Below, piece after piece: positions 9,818 through 21,468 of a stretch of 64,000 nt of DNA (positions are counted from its first letter, which is position 1; every line of letters begins with the position of its first letter). The stretch is from Serratia silvae (lineage in GTDB: Bacteria > Pseudomonadota > Gammaproteobacteria > Enterobacterales > Enterobacteriaceae). The stretch spans positions 186,001 to 250,000 of the forward strand of contig NZ_JAGQDC010000001.1 in the NCBI RefSeq assembly GCF_023282985.1, read 5' to 3'. Below the pieces are notes generated by a model, which had not been told where the DNA came from, ran no database searches, and saw only the letters and a program-made list of their open reading frames with translations. The translations under genes and the position numbers were made by a program.

Positions 9818-12634
9818 ATGAGTGACTACAAGAATACCCTGAACTTGCCGGAAACAGGGTTCCCGATGCGTGGCGATCTCGCCAAGCGTGAACCTGGCAT
9901 GCTCGCACGTTGGTATGAACAGGATCTGTACGGGATCATTCGTGCCGCCAAAAAGGGCAAGAAATCCTTCATTCTGCATGACGGCCCTCCGTATGCGAAT
10001 GGCAGCATTCACATTGGTCACTCGGTAAACAAGATCCTCAAAGACATTATTATCAAGTCAAAAGGGATGGCTGGCTTTGATTCGCCTTATGTTCCAGGCT
10101 GGGACTGTCACGGTCTGCCTATCGAACTGAAGGTTGAGCAACTGTATGGCAAACCGGGTGAGAAACTGACACCGGCAGAGTTCCGCCAGAAATGCCGTGA
10201 ATATGCTGCCGAGCAGGTTGAAGGCCAGAAGAAAGACTTTATCCGTCTGGGGGTGCTGGGTGACTGGGATCGCCCATACCTGACCATGAATTTTAAAACC
10301 GAAGCCAACATCATCCGTGCGTTGGGCAAGATCATCAGCAATGGTCATCTGCTCAAAGGTGCCAAGCCGGTGCACTGGTGTACGGACTGTGGTTCTTCCC
10401 TGGCGGAAGCGGAAGTTGAATATTACGACAAAGCCTCGCCATCCATCGACGTCGCGTTCCACGCGGTTGATGCGGCGGCAGTGGCCAGCAAGTTTGGCGT
10501 AACTAGCGTGACTGGCCCGGTGTCACTGGTGATCTGGACGACCACACCGTGGACGCTGCCTGCCAACCGTGCGATCTCGCTGAACGCAGAATTCGCCTAT
10601 CAGTTAGTGCAGATCGACGGCCAGTGCGTGATCCTGGCAGCCGATCTGGTGGAAAGCGTGATGAAGCGCGCAGGCATCACTTCCTGGGCAGTGCTGGGCG
10701 ACTGTAAGGGCAGCGATCTGGAACTGATGCGCTTTACCCATCCGTTTATGGGCTTTGACGTGCCGGCGATCCTGGGCGATCACGTTACGCTGGATGCCGG
10801 TACCGGTGCCGTACATACCGCACCTGGCCACGGCCCGGATGACTTCGTGATCGGCCAGAAATACGGCCTGGAAGTCGCCAACCCGGTTGGCCCGAACGGC
10901 TGCTACCTGACCGGCACCTATCCAACGCTGGACGGCAAGTTCGTGTTCAAGGCCAACGATCTGATCGTTGAGCTGCTGCGTGAAAAGGGCGCTCTGCTAC
11001 ACGTGGAAAAACTGCAACACAGCTACCCGTGCTGCTGGCGTCACAAAACGCCGATCATCTTCCGTGCCACGCCGCAATGGTTTATCAGCATGGATCAAAA
11101 GGGCCTGCGCAAGCAGTCGCTGGAAGAGATCAAAGGCGTGCAGTGGATCCCGGATTGGGGCCAGGCGCGTATCGAAACCATGGTGGCTAACCGCCCAGAC
11201 TGGTGTATCTCACGTCAGCGTACTTGGGGTGTGCCTATGTCCCTGTTCGTGCACAAAGACACCGAGCAGCTTCATCCACGCAGCGTAGAGCTGATGGAAG
11301 AAGTGGCCAAGCGTGTTGAGCAAGACGGGATCCAGGCCTGGTGGGATCTGGACGCTGCCGATATCCTCGGTGCTGAAGCGGCCGATTATGTGAAAGTGCC
11401 AGACACGCTGGACGTGTGGTTCGACTCGGGTTCAACCCATTCTTCCGTGGTTGACGTGCGTCCAGAATTCAACGGCCACTCTGCCGACATGTATCTGGAA
11501 GGCTCCGACCAACATCGTGGTTGGTTCATGTCATCGCTGATGATTTCGACCGCCATGAAGGGCAAAGCGCCTTACAAAGAAGTGCTGACCCACGGCTTTA
11601 CCGTCGATGGTCAGGGCCGCAAAATGTCCAAGTCCATCGGCAACACCGTCAGCCCGCAGGACGTGATGAACAAGCTGGGTGGCGACATTCTGCGCCTGTG
11701 GGTCGCTTCTACCGACTACACCGGCGAGATTGCGGTTTCCGACGAAATCCTCAAGCGTGCTGCCGATTCTTATCGCCGTATCCGCAATACCGCGCGTTTC
11801 CTGTTGGCCAACTTGAACGGGTTTGATCCAAGCACCGACTGCGTAGCGCCGGAAGACATGGTGGTGCTGGATCGTTGGGCCGTGGGCCGTGCATTGGCCG
11901 CACAGCAGGATATCGAGCAGGCTTATGCCAACTACGATTTCCACGAAGTGGTGCAGCGCCTGATGCAGTTCTGCTCGGTGGAAATGGGGTCCTTCTATCT
12001 GGACATCATTAAAGACCGTCAGTACACCGCGAAAAGCGACAGCGTAGCTCGCCGCAGCTGCCAGACCGCCCTGTTCCACATTGCAGAAGCACTGGTTCGC
12101 TGGATGGCACCGATCATGTCGTTTACCGCTGATGAGATCTGGGCCTTCCTGCCAGGCAAGCGTGCGCAGTACGTCTTTACCGAAGAGTGGTACGACGGTC
12201 TGTTCGGGCTGGCGGCAGGCGAAGGCATGAACGATGAGTTCTGGGCCGATCTGCTGAAAGTGCGTGGCGAAGTGAACAAGGTGCTGGAGCAGGCACGTGC
12301 AGACAAGCACATTGGTGGTTCGTTGGAGGCGGCGGTTACACTGTACGCTGATAGCGATCTGGCTGCGCGCCTGAACAGCCTGCAGGACGAACTGCGATTT
12401 GTGTTGCTGACCTCATCGGCCAGCGTAGCACCGTTTGCGGATGCTCCGGCAGATGCGCAGCAAAGCGAACTGTTGAAAGGGCTGAAAATTGCGTTCAGCA
12501 AAGCGGATGGTGAGAAGTGCCCGCGCTGCTGGCATTACACCACCGATGTCGGCCAGGTGGCGGAGCACGCAGAACTTTGCGGCCGCTGTGTGACCAACGT
12601 AGCCGGTGACGGCGAAAAACGTAACTTTGCCTGA
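9818..12634 (+). CDS. ileS: Isoleucyl-tRNA synthetase
   Basis: A 938-residue class I synthetase that charges tRNA-Ile and edits valine in its CP1 domain. The signatures are HIGH at residues 65-68 and KMSKS near residue 604. A C-terminal zinc site is formed by CPRCWH and CGRC. Length equals E. coli IleS (938). It sits in the ribF-ileS-lspA operon, where lspA also depends on the upstream promoters. The sequence looks like the bacterial, mupirocin-sensitive type rather than the eukaryote-like resistant type (inference from motif spacing). Confidence 0.99.
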   Translation: MSDYKNTLNLPETGFPMRGDLAKREPGMLARWYEQDLYGIIRAAKKGKKSFILHDGPPYANGSIHIGHSVNKILKDIIIKSKGMAGFDSPYVPGWDCHGLPIELKVEQLYGKPGEKLTPAEFRQKCREYAAEQVEGQKKDFIRLGVLGDWDRPYLTMNFKTEANIIRALGKIISNGHLLKGAKPVHWCTDCGSSLAEAEVEYYDKASPSIDVAFHAVDAAAVASKFGVTSVTGPVSLVIWTTTPWTLPANRAISLNAEFAYQLVQIDGQCVILAADLVESVMKRAGITSWAVLGDCKGSDLELMRFTHPFMGFDVPAILGDHVTLDAGTGAVHTAPGHGPDDFVIGQKYGLEVANPVGPNGCYLTGTYPTLDGKFVFKANDLIVELLREKGALLHVEKLQHSYPCCWRHKTPIIFRATPQWFISMDQKGLRKQSLEEIKGVQWIPDWGQARIETMVANRPDWCISRQRTWGVPMSLFVHKDTEQLHPRSVELMEEVAKRVEQDGIQAWWDLDAADILGAEAADYVKVPDTLDVWFDSGSTHSSVVDVRPEFNGHSADMYLEGSDQHRGWFMSSLMISTAMKGKAPYKEVLTHGFTVDGQGRKMSKSIGNTVSPQDVMNKLGGDILRLWVASTDYTGEIAVSDEILKRAADSYRRIRNTARFLLANLNGFDPSTDCVAPEDMVVLDRWAVGRALAAQQDIEQAYANYDFHEVVQRLMQFCSVEMGSFYLDIIKDRQYTAKSDSVARRSCQTALFHIAEALVRWMAPIMSFTADEIWAFLPGKRAQYVFTEEWYDGLFGLAAGEGMNDEFWADLLKVRGEVNKVLEQARADKHIGGSLEAAVTLYADSDLAARLNSLQDELRFVLLTSSASVAPFADAPADAQQSELLKGLKIAFSKADGEKCPRCWHYTTDVGQVAEHAELCGRCVTNVAGDGEKRNFA

Positions 12635-12647
12635 GAATAATCGCCTG

Positions 12648-13154
12648 ATGAGTAGACCGATAAGTTCGACCGGCTTGCGCTGGCTATGGTTGGTAGTGGT
12701 GGTGCTGGCGCTGGATTTTTTCAGCAAGCAGTGGATCCTGAGTAACTTCGTGCTGGGCCAGACCCAGCCGTTGTTCCCGTCAATCAACCTGTACTACGCC
12801 CGTAATTACGGTGCTGCGTTCAGTTTCCTGGCGGATCACGGTGGCTGGCAGCGCTGGTTCTTTGCCGGTATTGCGGTCGCTATTGTGGCCGTATTGCTGG
12901 TGATGATGTATCGCAGCAGCGCCCAGCAGAAGCTGAACAATATCGCCTATGCCTTTATCATCGGCGGTGCGATCGGCAACCTGTTTGATCGTCTGTGGCA
13001 TGGCTTTGTGGTCGATTTCATCGACTTTTATATCGGTAACTGGCATTACCCAACCTTCAATCTGGCGGACAGCTTTATCTGCGTTGGTGCCGCCATGATT
13101 GTGCTGGAAGGGTTCTTGCCGGCGAAGAAAAGCGTCAATAGCGAAGGTAAGTGA
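12648..13154 (+). CDS. lspA: Lipoprotein signal peptidase (signal peptidase II)
   Basis: A 168-residue inner-membrane aspartyl protease that cleaves prolipoprotein signal peptides after diacylglyceryl modification. Four membrane segments are visible. The two catalytic aspartates lie in [18 protein letters not shown] and [12 protein letters not shown], as in the A8 family. ATG at 12648 gives [18 protein letters not shown], which aligns with the E. coli start; the upstream in-frame codons overlap ileS. The gap to ileS is 13 bases and fkpB follows directly. Confidence 0.98.
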   Translation: MSRPISSTGLRWLWLVVVVLALDFFSKQWILSNFVLGQTQPLFPSINLYYARNYGAAFSFLADHGGWQRWFFAGIAVAIVAVLLVMMYRSSAQQKLNNIAYAFIIGGAIGNLFDRLWHGFVVDFIDFYIGNWHYPTFNLADSFICVGAAMIVLEGFLPAKKSVNSEGK

Positions 13155-13155
13155 T

Positions 13156-13626
13156 ATGACGGCTCAGGTTAACGGCAACAGCGCAGTACTGGTGCATTTT
13201 ACGCTGAAACTGGCAGATGGAACGACCGCAGAATCAACCCAGGGCAACGGCAAACCCGCGCTGTTTCGCCTGGGCGATGGCAGTCTGTCGGCTCCTCTGG
13301 AACAGCAGCTGATCGGCCTGCGGGCGGGTGATAAATGTGCGTTTACCCTGCAACCGGAGGCCGCGTTCGGTGCGGAGAACCCAGATCTGATCCAGTTCTT
13401 CTCACGCCGCGATTTCAACGAAACCGGCGTGCCGGATGTCGGTACCATCATGCTGTTTACCGCTATCGACGGCAGCGAAATGCCTGGGGTGGTGCGTGAA
13501 GTTGCGGAAGATTCGATCACCGTTGATTTCAATCATCCGTTGGCGGGGCATCCGGTGACCTTCGATATCGAAGTGCTGGAGATTGACCCGCAGCAGGAGG
13601 AAGCGCATGCAAATATTGCTGGCTAA
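13156..13626 (+). CDS. fkpB: FKBP-type peptidyl-prolyl isomerase FkpB (SlpA)
   Basis: A 156-residue cytoplasmic prolyl isomerase and chaperone of the SlyD-like group. It has a split FKBP domain with an inserted IF flap (residues about 75-120) and the SlyD-like motif [19 protein letters not shown] near the C-terminus. ATG at 13156 begins one base after the lspA stop codon. The frame extends further upstream inside lspA, but that part is not family sequence. Its 3' end overlaps ispH by 20 bases, consistent with translational coupling. Confidence 0.96.
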   Translation: MTAQVNGNSAVLVHFTLKLADGTTAESTQGNGKPALFRLGDGSLSAPLEQQLIGLRAGDKCAFTLQPEAAFGAENPDLIQFFSRRDFNETGVPDVGTIMLFTAIDGSEMPGVVREVAEDSITVDFNHPLAGHPVTFDIEVLEIDPQQEEAHANIAG

Positions 13627-14560
13627 CCCGCGTGGCTTCTGCGCCGGGGTTGATCGTGCGATCAGCATTGTGGAACGTGCGCTGGAGATTTATGGTGCGC
13701 CGATTTACGTGCGCCATGAAGTGGTGCATAACCGCTACGTGGTCGAAAGCCTGCGCGAGCGCGGGGCGGTATTTATTGAAGAGATTGCGGAAGTGCCGGA
13801 TGGCTCGATCCTGATCTTCTCTGCCCACGGTGTGTCACAGGCAGTGCGGGCCGAGGCCAAGGCCCGGGATCTGACCATGCTGTTTGATGCCACCTGTCCG
13901 TTGGTGACCAAGGTGCATATGGAAGTGGCCCGTGCCAGCCGTAAGGGCACCGAAGCGATCCTGATTGGCCACGCCGGGCATCCGGAAGTGGAAGGCACCA
14001 TGGGCCAGTACAGTAACCCTGAGGGGGGCATGTATCTGGTTGAGTCGCCAGAGGATGTTTGGCAATTACAGGTGAAGAACGAGCATAACCTGTGCTTTAT
14101 GACCCAGACTACTTTATCGGTAGACGATACTTCCGACGTGATTGATGCGTTGCGTAAGCGCTTCCCGGACATTATCGGGCCACGCAAGGACGATATCTGC
14201 TATGCCACCACCAACCGTCAGGAAGCGGTGCGCAGTTTGGCAGGTGATGCCGACGTGGTGCTGGTGGTGGGGTCGAAGAACTCCTCCAACTCCAACCGCC
14301 TGGCCGAGCTTGCCCAGCGTGTGGGTAAACCGGCCTATCTGATCGACTCTGCGGCGGACATTCAGGAGTCCTGGTTTAAAGACGCCAGCAACATTGGTGT
14401 TACCGCCGGAGCTTCTGCGCCGGACGTGCTGGTTCAGGACGTCATCAGCCGCTTGAAAGCCTTGGGCGGCAAAGATGTACATGAGCTCAGCGGCCGTGAA
14501 GAGAACATCGTGTTTGAAGTGCCGAAAGAGCTGCGCATGGATATCAAGCAGATCGATTGA
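13607..14560 (+). CDS. ispH: 4-hydroxy-3-methylbut-2-enyl diphosphate reductase
   Basis: A 317-residue 4Fe-4S enzyme that performs the last step of the MEP pathway, making IPP and DMAPP. The three cluster cysteines appear in GFCAGVDRA (C12), DATCPLVTK (about C96) and [14 protein letters not shown] (about C197). The start [14 protein letters not shown] at 13607 has a CAGGAGGA ribosome site inside fkpB. It is the last gene of its operon. The nucleoside hydrolase gene rihC, found between ispH and dapB in E. coli, is absent here. Confidence 0.98.
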   Translation: MQILLANPRGFCAGVDRAISIVERALEIYGAPIYVRHEVVHNRYVVESLRERGAVFIEEIAEVPDGSILIFSAHGVSQAVRAEAKARDLTMLFDATCPLVTKVHMEVARASRKGTEAILIGHAGHPEVEGTMGQYSNPEGGMYLVESPEDVWQLQVKNEHNLCFMTQTTLSVDDTSDVIDALRKRFPDIIGPRKDDICYATTNRQEAVRSLAGDADVVLVVGSKNSSNSNRLAELAQRVGKPAYLIDSAADIQESWFKDASNIGVTAGASAPDVLVQDVISRLKALGGKDVHELSGREENIVFEVPKELRMDIKQID

Positions 14561-14582
14561 TCGTTGCCAATATCATTAAGTA

Positions 14583-14607
14583 ACGGGGAGCCTTGGCTTC
14601 CCGTTTT
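14583..14607 (+). terminator. Terminator after ispH
   Basis: ACGGGGAGCC / GGCTTCCCGT stem with a four-base loop, followed by TTTT, 23 bases after the ispH stop. Confidence 0.75.
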
Positions 14608-15756
<1,149 letters not shown>

Positions 15757-15985
15757 TTTATTGAACACCATCGTGATGTGGTTGTGTTAGTCATAATGAT
15801 ATGATAATAGGGCAATAATTTTATTGTCCTTTTTTTTAACATTGAAAATGGTGGTTACATTTGATTTTAAGTTTGTAGCTGTTATTTTCATGTGTTATCT
15901 ATCCTGTTTTCTGTTTTTACTGTCATCTTTATTGCTTCCCACACCGATTTTAGCTGTTTTAAGCCATTTTTTCTGTCACTGTGTC
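15757..15985. other. dapB-carA gap, AT-rich upstream part
   Basis: A low-GC stretch, clearly different from the genes around it. In E. coli the equivalent region binds IHF, PepA and RutR to remodel the car P1 promoter. The base composition is compatible, but I do not identify exact sites. A 72-codon open frame at 15824-16042 overlaps the PurR site and looks spurious. Confidence 0.4.
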
Positions 15986-16001
15986 TCGCAACCGTTTACT
16001 T
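15986..16001 (+). promoter_or_regulatory. PurR operator upstream of car P1
   Basis: The 16-base site TCGCAACCGTTTACTT matches the PurR consensus ACGCAAACGTTTNCNT at all but two defined positions. It lies about 120-135 bases upstream of the inferred P1 start, the same relation as in E. coli carAB, which is repressed by purines. Confidence 0.78.
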
Positions 16002-16086
16002 GGTCAAGTTTGCTGGTGTTTTTGTGCCTGTGGCCCCCTTAAAACCCTGAGGTCAGCAAAAATAATGGAAAAAATAGCGCTTTGGC

Positions 16087-16115
16087 TAGACAAGTGGGAC
16101 GCTCATCATTAAAAT
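16087..16115 (+). promoter_or_regulatory. carAB P1 promoter (pyrimidine-controlled)
   Basis: TAGACA (16087-16092) and TAAAAT (16110-16115) are spaced by 17 bases, with one mismatch each to consensus. By analogy with E. coli this is the upstream, pyrimidine- and purine-regulated promoter. Confidence 0.7.
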
Positions 16116-16176
16116 GCGCCCAATTTGCCAAAAATTGGCCTTGAGGGCGGTTTTTGCATTGATTTAGGGCGTGAAA

Positions 16177-16215
16177 TCTGAATTAATATGCAAATATTGT
16201 GATTGATTATTCCTC
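16177..16215 (+). promoter_or_regulatory. Tandem ARG boxes over car P2
   Basis: Two adjacent imperfect 18-base ARG boxes (TGAATTAATATGCA near 16179 and TGATTGATTATTCC near 16200) match the ArgR consensus and the layout of E. coli car P2. They overlap the probable P2 -10 TAATAT at 16184, just before the carA start. Confidence 0.72.
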
Positions 16216-16225
16216 GGAGGGTGTT

Positions 16226-17374
16226 TTGATTAAGTCAGCGCTATTGGTTCTGGAAGACGGAACCCAATTCCACGGTCGGGCCATCGGGGCAGAAGGTACG
16301 GCAGTGGGGGAAGTGGTCTTCAATACCTCGATGACCGGCTATCAAGAAATCCTCACTGATCCTTCCTACTCCCGCCAGATCGTTACTCTTACTTATCCTC
16401 ATATCGGCAATGTCGGCACCAATGATTCCGACGCAGAATCCTCCGCTGTTCATGCTCAAGGCCTTGTCATCCGCGACCTGCCACTGATTGCCAGCAACTA
16501 CCGCAACGAAATGGGTCTGGCCGATTACCTCAAGCGTCACAATATCGTGGCGATTGCCGATATCGATACCCGCAAGCTGACCCGCCTGTTGCGTGAGAAA
16601 GGCGCACAGAACGGCTGCATCATTGCGGGCGATCTCACCGATGCGGAGCTGGCGCTGCAAAAAGCCAAGGCTTTCCCTGGCCTGAAAGGCATGGATCTGG
16701 CGAAAGAGGTCACTACCAAGGAAGCTTACGCCTGGCAACAGGGGAGCTGGACGCTGGAAGGCGATTTGCCGGAGGCTAAACCTGCGGGCGAACTGCCTTA
16801 CCATGTGGTGGCCTACGATTACGGCGCCAAGCGTAACATCCTGCGCATGCTGGTGGATCGCGGCTGCCGCCTCACCGTAGTGCCAGCGCAAACCTCTGCG
16901 GAAGACGTGCTGAAAATGAATCCTGACGGCATCTTCCTGTCCAACGGCCCCGGTGACCCAGAGCCATGTGATTACGCCATCACTGCCATCAAACGCTTCC
17001 TGGAAACCGATATCCCGGTATTTGGTATCTGCCTGGGCCACCAACTGTTGGCACTGGCCAGCGGTGCCAAAACCATGAAGATGAAGCTTGGCCACCACGG
17101 CGGTAACCACCCGGTGAAGGATCTGGATAACAACACCGTGATGATCACCGCGCAGAACCACGGCTTTGCCGTTGATGAAAATAATCTGCCGAGCGTGCTG
17201 CGGGTCACGCATAAATCTCTGTTCGACCACACGGTGCAGGGCATCCATCGTACCGATAGAGCCGCGTTCAGCTTCCAGGGCCACCCAGAAGCCAGCCCAG
17301 GCCCGCACGATGCCGCGCCGCTGTTCGATCACTTTATCGAACTGATTGAGACTTACCGTACCAACGCCAAATAA
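16226..17374 (+). CDS. carA: Carbamoyl-phosphate synthase small (glutaminase) subunit
   Basis: A 382-residue glutamine amidotransferase that passes ammonia to CarB for carbamoyl phosphate, the shared precursor of arginine and pyrimidines. The class I glutaminase motif [14 protein letters not shown] carries the catalytic cysteine near residue 269, and the histidine/glutamate partners are in [13 protein letters not shown]. The start is TTG at 16226 after CGGAGGG, as in E. coli, giving (M)[16 protein letters not shown] and the same length. It is controlled by P1/PurR and P2/ArgR upstream. Confidence 0.98.
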   Translation: MIKSALLVLEDGTQFHGRAIGAEGTAVGEVVFNTSMTGYQEILTDPSYSRQIVTLTYPHIGNVGTNDSDAESSAVHAQGLVIRDLPLIASNYRNEMGLADYLKRHNIVAIADIDTRKLTRLLREKGAQNGCIIAGDLTDAELALQKAKAFPGLKGMDLAKEVTTKEAYAWQQGSWTLEGDLPEAKPAGELPYHVVAYDYGAKRNILRMLVDRGCRLTVVPAQTSAEDVLKMNPDGIFLSNGPGDPEPCDYAITAIKRFLETDIPVFGICLGHQLLALASGAKTMKMKLGHHGGNHPVKDLDNNTVMITAQNHGFAVDENNLPSVLRVTHKSLFDHTVQGIHRTDRAAFSFQGHPEASPGPHDAAPLFDHFIELIETYRTNAK

Positions 17375-17392
17375 TCAGGAGCCAGAAAAGCC

Positions 17393-20300
17393 ATGCCAAA
17401 ACGTACAGATATAAAAAGCATCCTGATCCTCGGCGCTGGCCCGATCGTTATCGGCCAGGCGTGTGAATTTGACTACTCTGGTGCCCAGGCGTGTAAGGCG
17501 CTGCGTGAAGAAGGTTACCGCGTCGTGCTGGTCAACTCGAACCCGGCCACCATCATGACCGACCCGGAAATGGCCGATGCCACCTACATCGAGCCGATCC
17601 ACTGGGAAGTGGTGCGTAAAATCATCGAGAAAGAGCGCCCGGATGCGGTACTGCCAACCATGGGGGGGCAAACCGCGCTGAACTGTGCGTTGGAGCTGGA
17701 ACGTCAGGGCGTGCTGGCCGAGTTCGGTGTCACCATGATTGGCGCGACCGCCGATGCCATCGACAAAGCCGAAGATCGCCGCCGTTTCGATATCGCCATG
17801 AAAAAAATTGGCCTGGACACGGCGCGTTCCGGCATCGCCCATAATATGGAAGAAGCGTTGGCGGTAGCCGCCGATGTGGGCTTCCCATGCATTATCCGCC
17901 CATCATTCACCATGGGCGGTACCGGTGGCGGTATCGCTTATAACCGCGAAGAGTTCGAAGAAATCTGCGAACGCGGTCTGGATCTGTCCCCGACCAAAGA
18001 GCTGCTGATTGACGAATCGCTGATCGGCTGGAAAGAGTACGAGATGGAGGTGGTGCGCGATAAGAATGACAACTGCATCATCGTCTGCTCGATCGAAAAC
18101 ATCGATGCGATGGGTATCCATACCGGTGACTCCATCACGGTTGCTCCAGCGCAAACGCTGACCGACAAAGAATACCAAATCATGCGTAACGCCTCGATGG
18201 CGGTACTGCGTGAGATCGGCGTGGAAACAGGCGGCTCCAACGTGCAGTTCTCGGTCAACCCGAAAACTGGCCGCCTGATCGTGATTGAAATGAACCCACG
18301 TGTATCCCGTTCATCGGCGCTGGCCTCGAAAGCCACCGGCTTCCCGATTGCCAAGATCGCTGCCAAGCTGGCGGTGGGTTACACCCTTGATGAACTGATG
18401 AATGACATCACCGGTGGCCGTACTCCAGCCTCCTTTGAACCTTCCATTGACTACGTCGTCACCAAGATCCCGCGCTTCAACTTCGAGAAGTTTGCTGGTG
18501 CCAACGATCGCCTGACCACCCAGATGAAGTCGGTTGGCGAAGTGATGGCGATTGGCCGCACCCAGCAGGAATCGTTGCAGAAAGCGCTGCGCGGCCTGGA
18601 AGTGGGTGCGACCGGGTTCGATCCGAAAGTGAACCTGGACGATCCGGAAGCCTTGACCAAGATCCGCCGTGAGCTGAAGGATGCGGGTTCTGATCGTATC
18701 TGGTACATCGCCGATGCTTTCCGTGCCGGTCTGTCCGTCGATGGCGTGTTCAACCTGACCAACATCGACCGCTGGTTCCTGGTGCAGATTGAAGAGCTGG
18801 TGCGTCTGGAAGAGCAGGTTGCCGAAGCGGGCATCAACGGCCTGAACGCCGATTTCCTGCGCACGCTCAAGCGTAAGGGCTTTGCCGATGCGCGCCTGGC
18901 CAAGCTGGCTGGCGTGGCGGAAAGCGAAATCCGTAAGCTGCGCCACAGCTTCAACATGCACCCGGTCTACAAGCGTGTGGACACCTGTGCGGCAGAGTTT
19001 GCGACCGACACCGCCTACATGTATTCCACCTATGAAGATGAGTGCGAATCCAACCCGACCAATGACCGGCCGAAAATCATGATCCTGGGCGGTGGCCCGA
19101 ACCGTATCGGCCAGGGCATCGAGTTCGACTATTGCTGCGTACACGCCTCGCTGGCGCTGCGCGAAGACGGCTACGAGACCATCATGGTCAACTGTAACCC
19201 GGAAACCGTCTCTACCGACTACGACACCTCGGATCGCTTGTACTTCGAACCGGTAACGCTAGAAGACGTGCTGGAAATCGTCCGCATCGAGAAGCCAAAA
19301 GGCGTGATCGTGCAGTACGGTGGGCAAACCCCATTGAAACTGGCGCGTGAGCTGGAAGCGGCAGGCGTGCCAATTATCGGCACCAGCCCGGATGCGATTG
19401 ACCGTGCTGAAGACCGTGAACGTTTCCAGCAGGCGGTTAACCGCCTGGGCCTGAAGCAACCGGCCAACGCCACCGTGGCAACCATCGAACAGGCGGTTGA
19501 GAAAGCGGCCGGTATCGGTTATCCGCTGGTGGTACGTCCGTCCTACGTACTGGGTGGTCGTGCGATGGAGATCGTTTACGACGACGTCGATCTACGTCGT
19601 TACTTCCAGAACGCGGTCAGCGTGTCCAACGATGCACCAGTGCTGCTGGATCGTTTCTTGGACGACGCGGTAGAGGTGGATGTGGATGCAATTTGCGACG
19701 GCGAGCGCGTGCTGATCGGCGGCATCATGGAGCATATCGAACAGGCTGGCGTCCACTCCGGTGACTCCGCTTGTTCACTGCCTGCCTATACGCTGAGCAA
19801 AGATATCCAGGATGTGATGCGTCAGCAGGTAGAAAAACTGGCGTTTGAGCTGCAGGTTCGTGGTCTGATGAACGTGCAGTTTGCAGTGAAGAACAACGAA
19901 GTCTACCTGATCGAAGTGAACCCACGTGCCGCGCGTACCGTGCCGTTCGTTTCCAAGGCTACCGGGGTAGCGCTGGCGAAAGTGGCGGCGCGCGTGATGG
20001 CGGGTAAATCACTGGCCGAACAGGGCGTGACCGATGAGGTCATCCCGCCGTACTACTCGGTCAAGGAAGTGGTGCTGCCATTCAATAAATTCCCAGGCGT
20101 TGACCCAATCCTCGGGCCAGAAATGCGCTCGACCGGTGAAGTGATGGGCGTTGGCCGCACCTTCGCCGAAGCCTTCTCCAAGGCGATGTTGGGCAGTAAC
20201 TCCGGCATGAAGAAAGGCCGTGCGCTGCTGTCGGTACGCGGTGGGGACAAGGCTCGCGTAGTGGATTTGGCTGCCAGCCTGCTCAAGCAGGGCTTTGAAC

Positions 20301-20614
20301 TGGATGCCACCCACGGTACCGCAGTGGTGCTGGGCGAAGCGGGGATTAACCCACGCCTGGTCAACAAGGTGCATGAAGGGCGTCCGCACATTCAAGACCG
20401 TATCAAGAACGGCGAGTACACCTACATCGTTAATACCACGGCAGGGCGTCAGGCGATTGAAGACTCCAAGCTGATCCGCCGTAGTGCGCTGCAGTATAAA
20501 GTGCACTACGACACCACGATGAACGGCGGTTTTGCTACCTCGATGGCGATGAAGGCAGATCCAACCGAGCAGGTCACATCGGTGCAGGAACTACACGCAC
20601 GAATCACCAAGTAA
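17393..20614 (+). CDS. carB: Carbamoyl-phosphate synthase large subunit
   Basis: A 1073-residue synthetase built of two homologous ATP-grasp halves, which phosphorylate bicarbonate and then carbamate. A C-terminal MGS-like allosteric domain (from about residue 936) binds UMP and ornithine. Repeated motifs such as [19 protein letters not shown] (residue 12) and [17 protein letters not shown] (about 561) mark the halves. Length equals E. coli CarB. It begins 18 bases after carA with an AGGAG site. Confidence 0.99.
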   Translation: MPKRTDIKSILILGAGPIVIGQACEFDYSGAQACKALREEGYRVVLVNSNPATIMTDPEMADATYIEPIHWEVVRKIIEKERPDAVLPTMGGQTALNCALELERQGVLAEFGVTMIGATADAIDKAEDRRRFDIAMKKIGLDTARSGIAHNMEEALAVAADVGFPCIIRPSFTMGGTGGGIAYNREEFEEICERGLDLSPTKELLIDESLIGWKEYEMEVVRDKNDNCIIVCSIENIDAMGIHTGDSITVAPAQTLTDKEYQIMRNASMAVLREIGVETGGSNVQFSVNPKTGRLIVIEMNPRVSRSSALASKATGFPIAKIAAKLAVGYTLDELMNDITGGRTPASFEPSIDYVVTKIPRFNFEKFAGANDRLTTQMKSVGEVMAIGRTQQESLQKALRGLEVGATGFDPKVNLDDPEALTKIRRELKDAGSDRIWYIADAFRAGLSVDGVFNLTNIDRWFLVQIEELVRLEEQVAEAGINGLNADFLRTLKRKGFADARLAKLAGVAESEIRKLRHSFNMHPVYKRVDTCAAEFATDTAYMYSTYEDECESNPTNDRPKIMILGGGPNRIGQGIEFDYCCVHASLALREDGYETIMVNCNPETVSTDYDTSDRLYFEPVTLEDVLEIVRIEKPKGVIVQYGGQTPLKLARELEAAGVPIIGTSPDAIDRAEDRERFQQAVNRLGLKQPANATVATIEQAVEKAAGIGYPLVVRPSYVLGGRAMEIVYDDVDLRRYFQNAVSVSNDAPVLLDRFLDDAVEVDVDAICDGERVLIGGIMEHIEQAGVHSGDSACSLPAYTLSKDIQDVMRQQVEKLAFELQVRGLMNVQFAVKNNEVYLIEVNPRAARTVPFVSKATGVALAKVAARVMAGKSLAEQGVTDEVIPPYYSVKEVVLPFNKFPGVDPILGPEMRSTGEVMGVGRTFAEAFSKAMLGSNSGMKKGRALLSVRGGDKARVVDLAASLLKQGFELDATHGTAVVLGEAGINPRLVNKVHEGRPHIQDRIKNGEYTYIVNTTAGRQAIEDSKLIRRSALQYKVHYDTTMNGGFATSMAMKADPTEQVTSVQELHARITK

Positions 20615-20637
20615 GTTAGTAAGTTAGTTGCTTTGAG

Positions 20638-20662
20638 GCGCTGCTTTTGCAGCGCTTTTTTT
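20638..20662 (+). terminator. carAB terminator
   Basis: GGCGCTGC / GCAGCGCT stem with a TTTT loop, followed by a T-run, about 25 bases after carB. Confidence 0.88.
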
Positions 20663-20829
20663 GTTGCCGTAGCAACCCGGAAGTGGCGATTTACGACTTG
20701 TGCTGATTTTGTGGGGATGCGTCATATTTTTGGGATGGTAAATTTGATATCCCATTATCTTTATCTATTTTTAATGATGATTACTGTTATTTTCTGTTGT
20801 AAAACGGACCTGTTCAATAAGGTGTCATC

Positions 20830-21468
20830 ATGCTAAATAAACACGAGAATATCCTGCAGATCACCCATCTTAGCCGGGAGGGGATTGCTCAACTGGCTCC
20901 TTCATTCAACACACTTCCCCACACCCAGCATGCGGATGGCAAGTACCGTCTGCGGCGTTATTCCGTCGTGCGTTTTCAGGGTGGAAAGGTGGTAGAGACG
21001 GGCAAACATGAGTTTGTACAATCTGAGGATATCAACCATTTTCAGGGCAATATTGTTCGCCAATTCGAACCGCTCTTGAGCACGACCTGGCAAAATGAGG
21101 GGATGCGTGAAATGTGCGGGGTCTTTGTTGATAGCAATGATCTACCGGACAACCAGGAGATAGAGATCCACCAGATCCGCATTACCACCACCTATGATGA
21201 AACTCAGGTAGCGCCGGAAGGCATCCATCGCGATGGTTTTGATCATATCGCGATAGTCGGTATCGACAGGCATAACATTGTAGGGGGGGATATCCTGCTC
21301 TATAACAGTAATCGCGAAGAGCCATTTTTCCGTAAGGTGTTAGAAAATGGCGAAATTGCCATGATTGCTGATAGTAAGCTATGGCATAACGCCTGCCCAA
21401 TCCGTGCTGTCGTGACCGATAAAGAAGGGCATATGGATGTTTTTGTTCTGACGGCGAGGGTGGTATGA
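20830..21468 (+). CDS. Fe(II)/2-oxoglutarate dioxygenase, IDO-like (PF10014 type)
   Basis: A 212-residue protein that resembles the bacterial 2OG-Fe dioxygenases around L-isoleucine 4-hydroxylase (IDO). The iron triad is visible as H133-x-D135 (GIHRDGFDH) and H186 (DSKLWHNACP). The linking motif IVGGDILLYNS, which family members share, sits between them. Family members hydroxylate free amino acids, so an amino-acid hydroxylase is likely; the substrate is unknown. The start follows AAGGTG. The gene overlaps the next by four bases (ATGA). It is less GC-rich than its neighbours and absent from this site in E. coli, which suggests accessory DNA. Confidence 0.8.
   Translation: MLNKHENILQITHLSREGIAQLAPSFNTLPHTQHADGKYRLRRYSVVRFQGGKVVETGKHEFVQSEDINHFQGNIVRQFEPLLSTTWQNEGMREMCGVFVDSNDLPDNQEIEIHQIRITTTYDETQVAPEGIHRDGFDHIAIVGIDRHNIVGGDILLYNSNREEPFFRKVLENGEIAMIADSKLWHNACPIRAVVTDKEGHMDVFVLTARVV

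Noticed and set aside
15824-16042. 72-codon hydrophobic open frame before carA
   Set aside because: It overlaps the PurR operator and is a by-product of T-rich DNA.
16241-17332. Long minus-strand open frame opposite carA
   Set aside because: It is the antisense shadow of a conserved coding gene, with no ribosome site or family similarity. Similar shadows opposite carB, rapA and ileS were dropped for the same reason.
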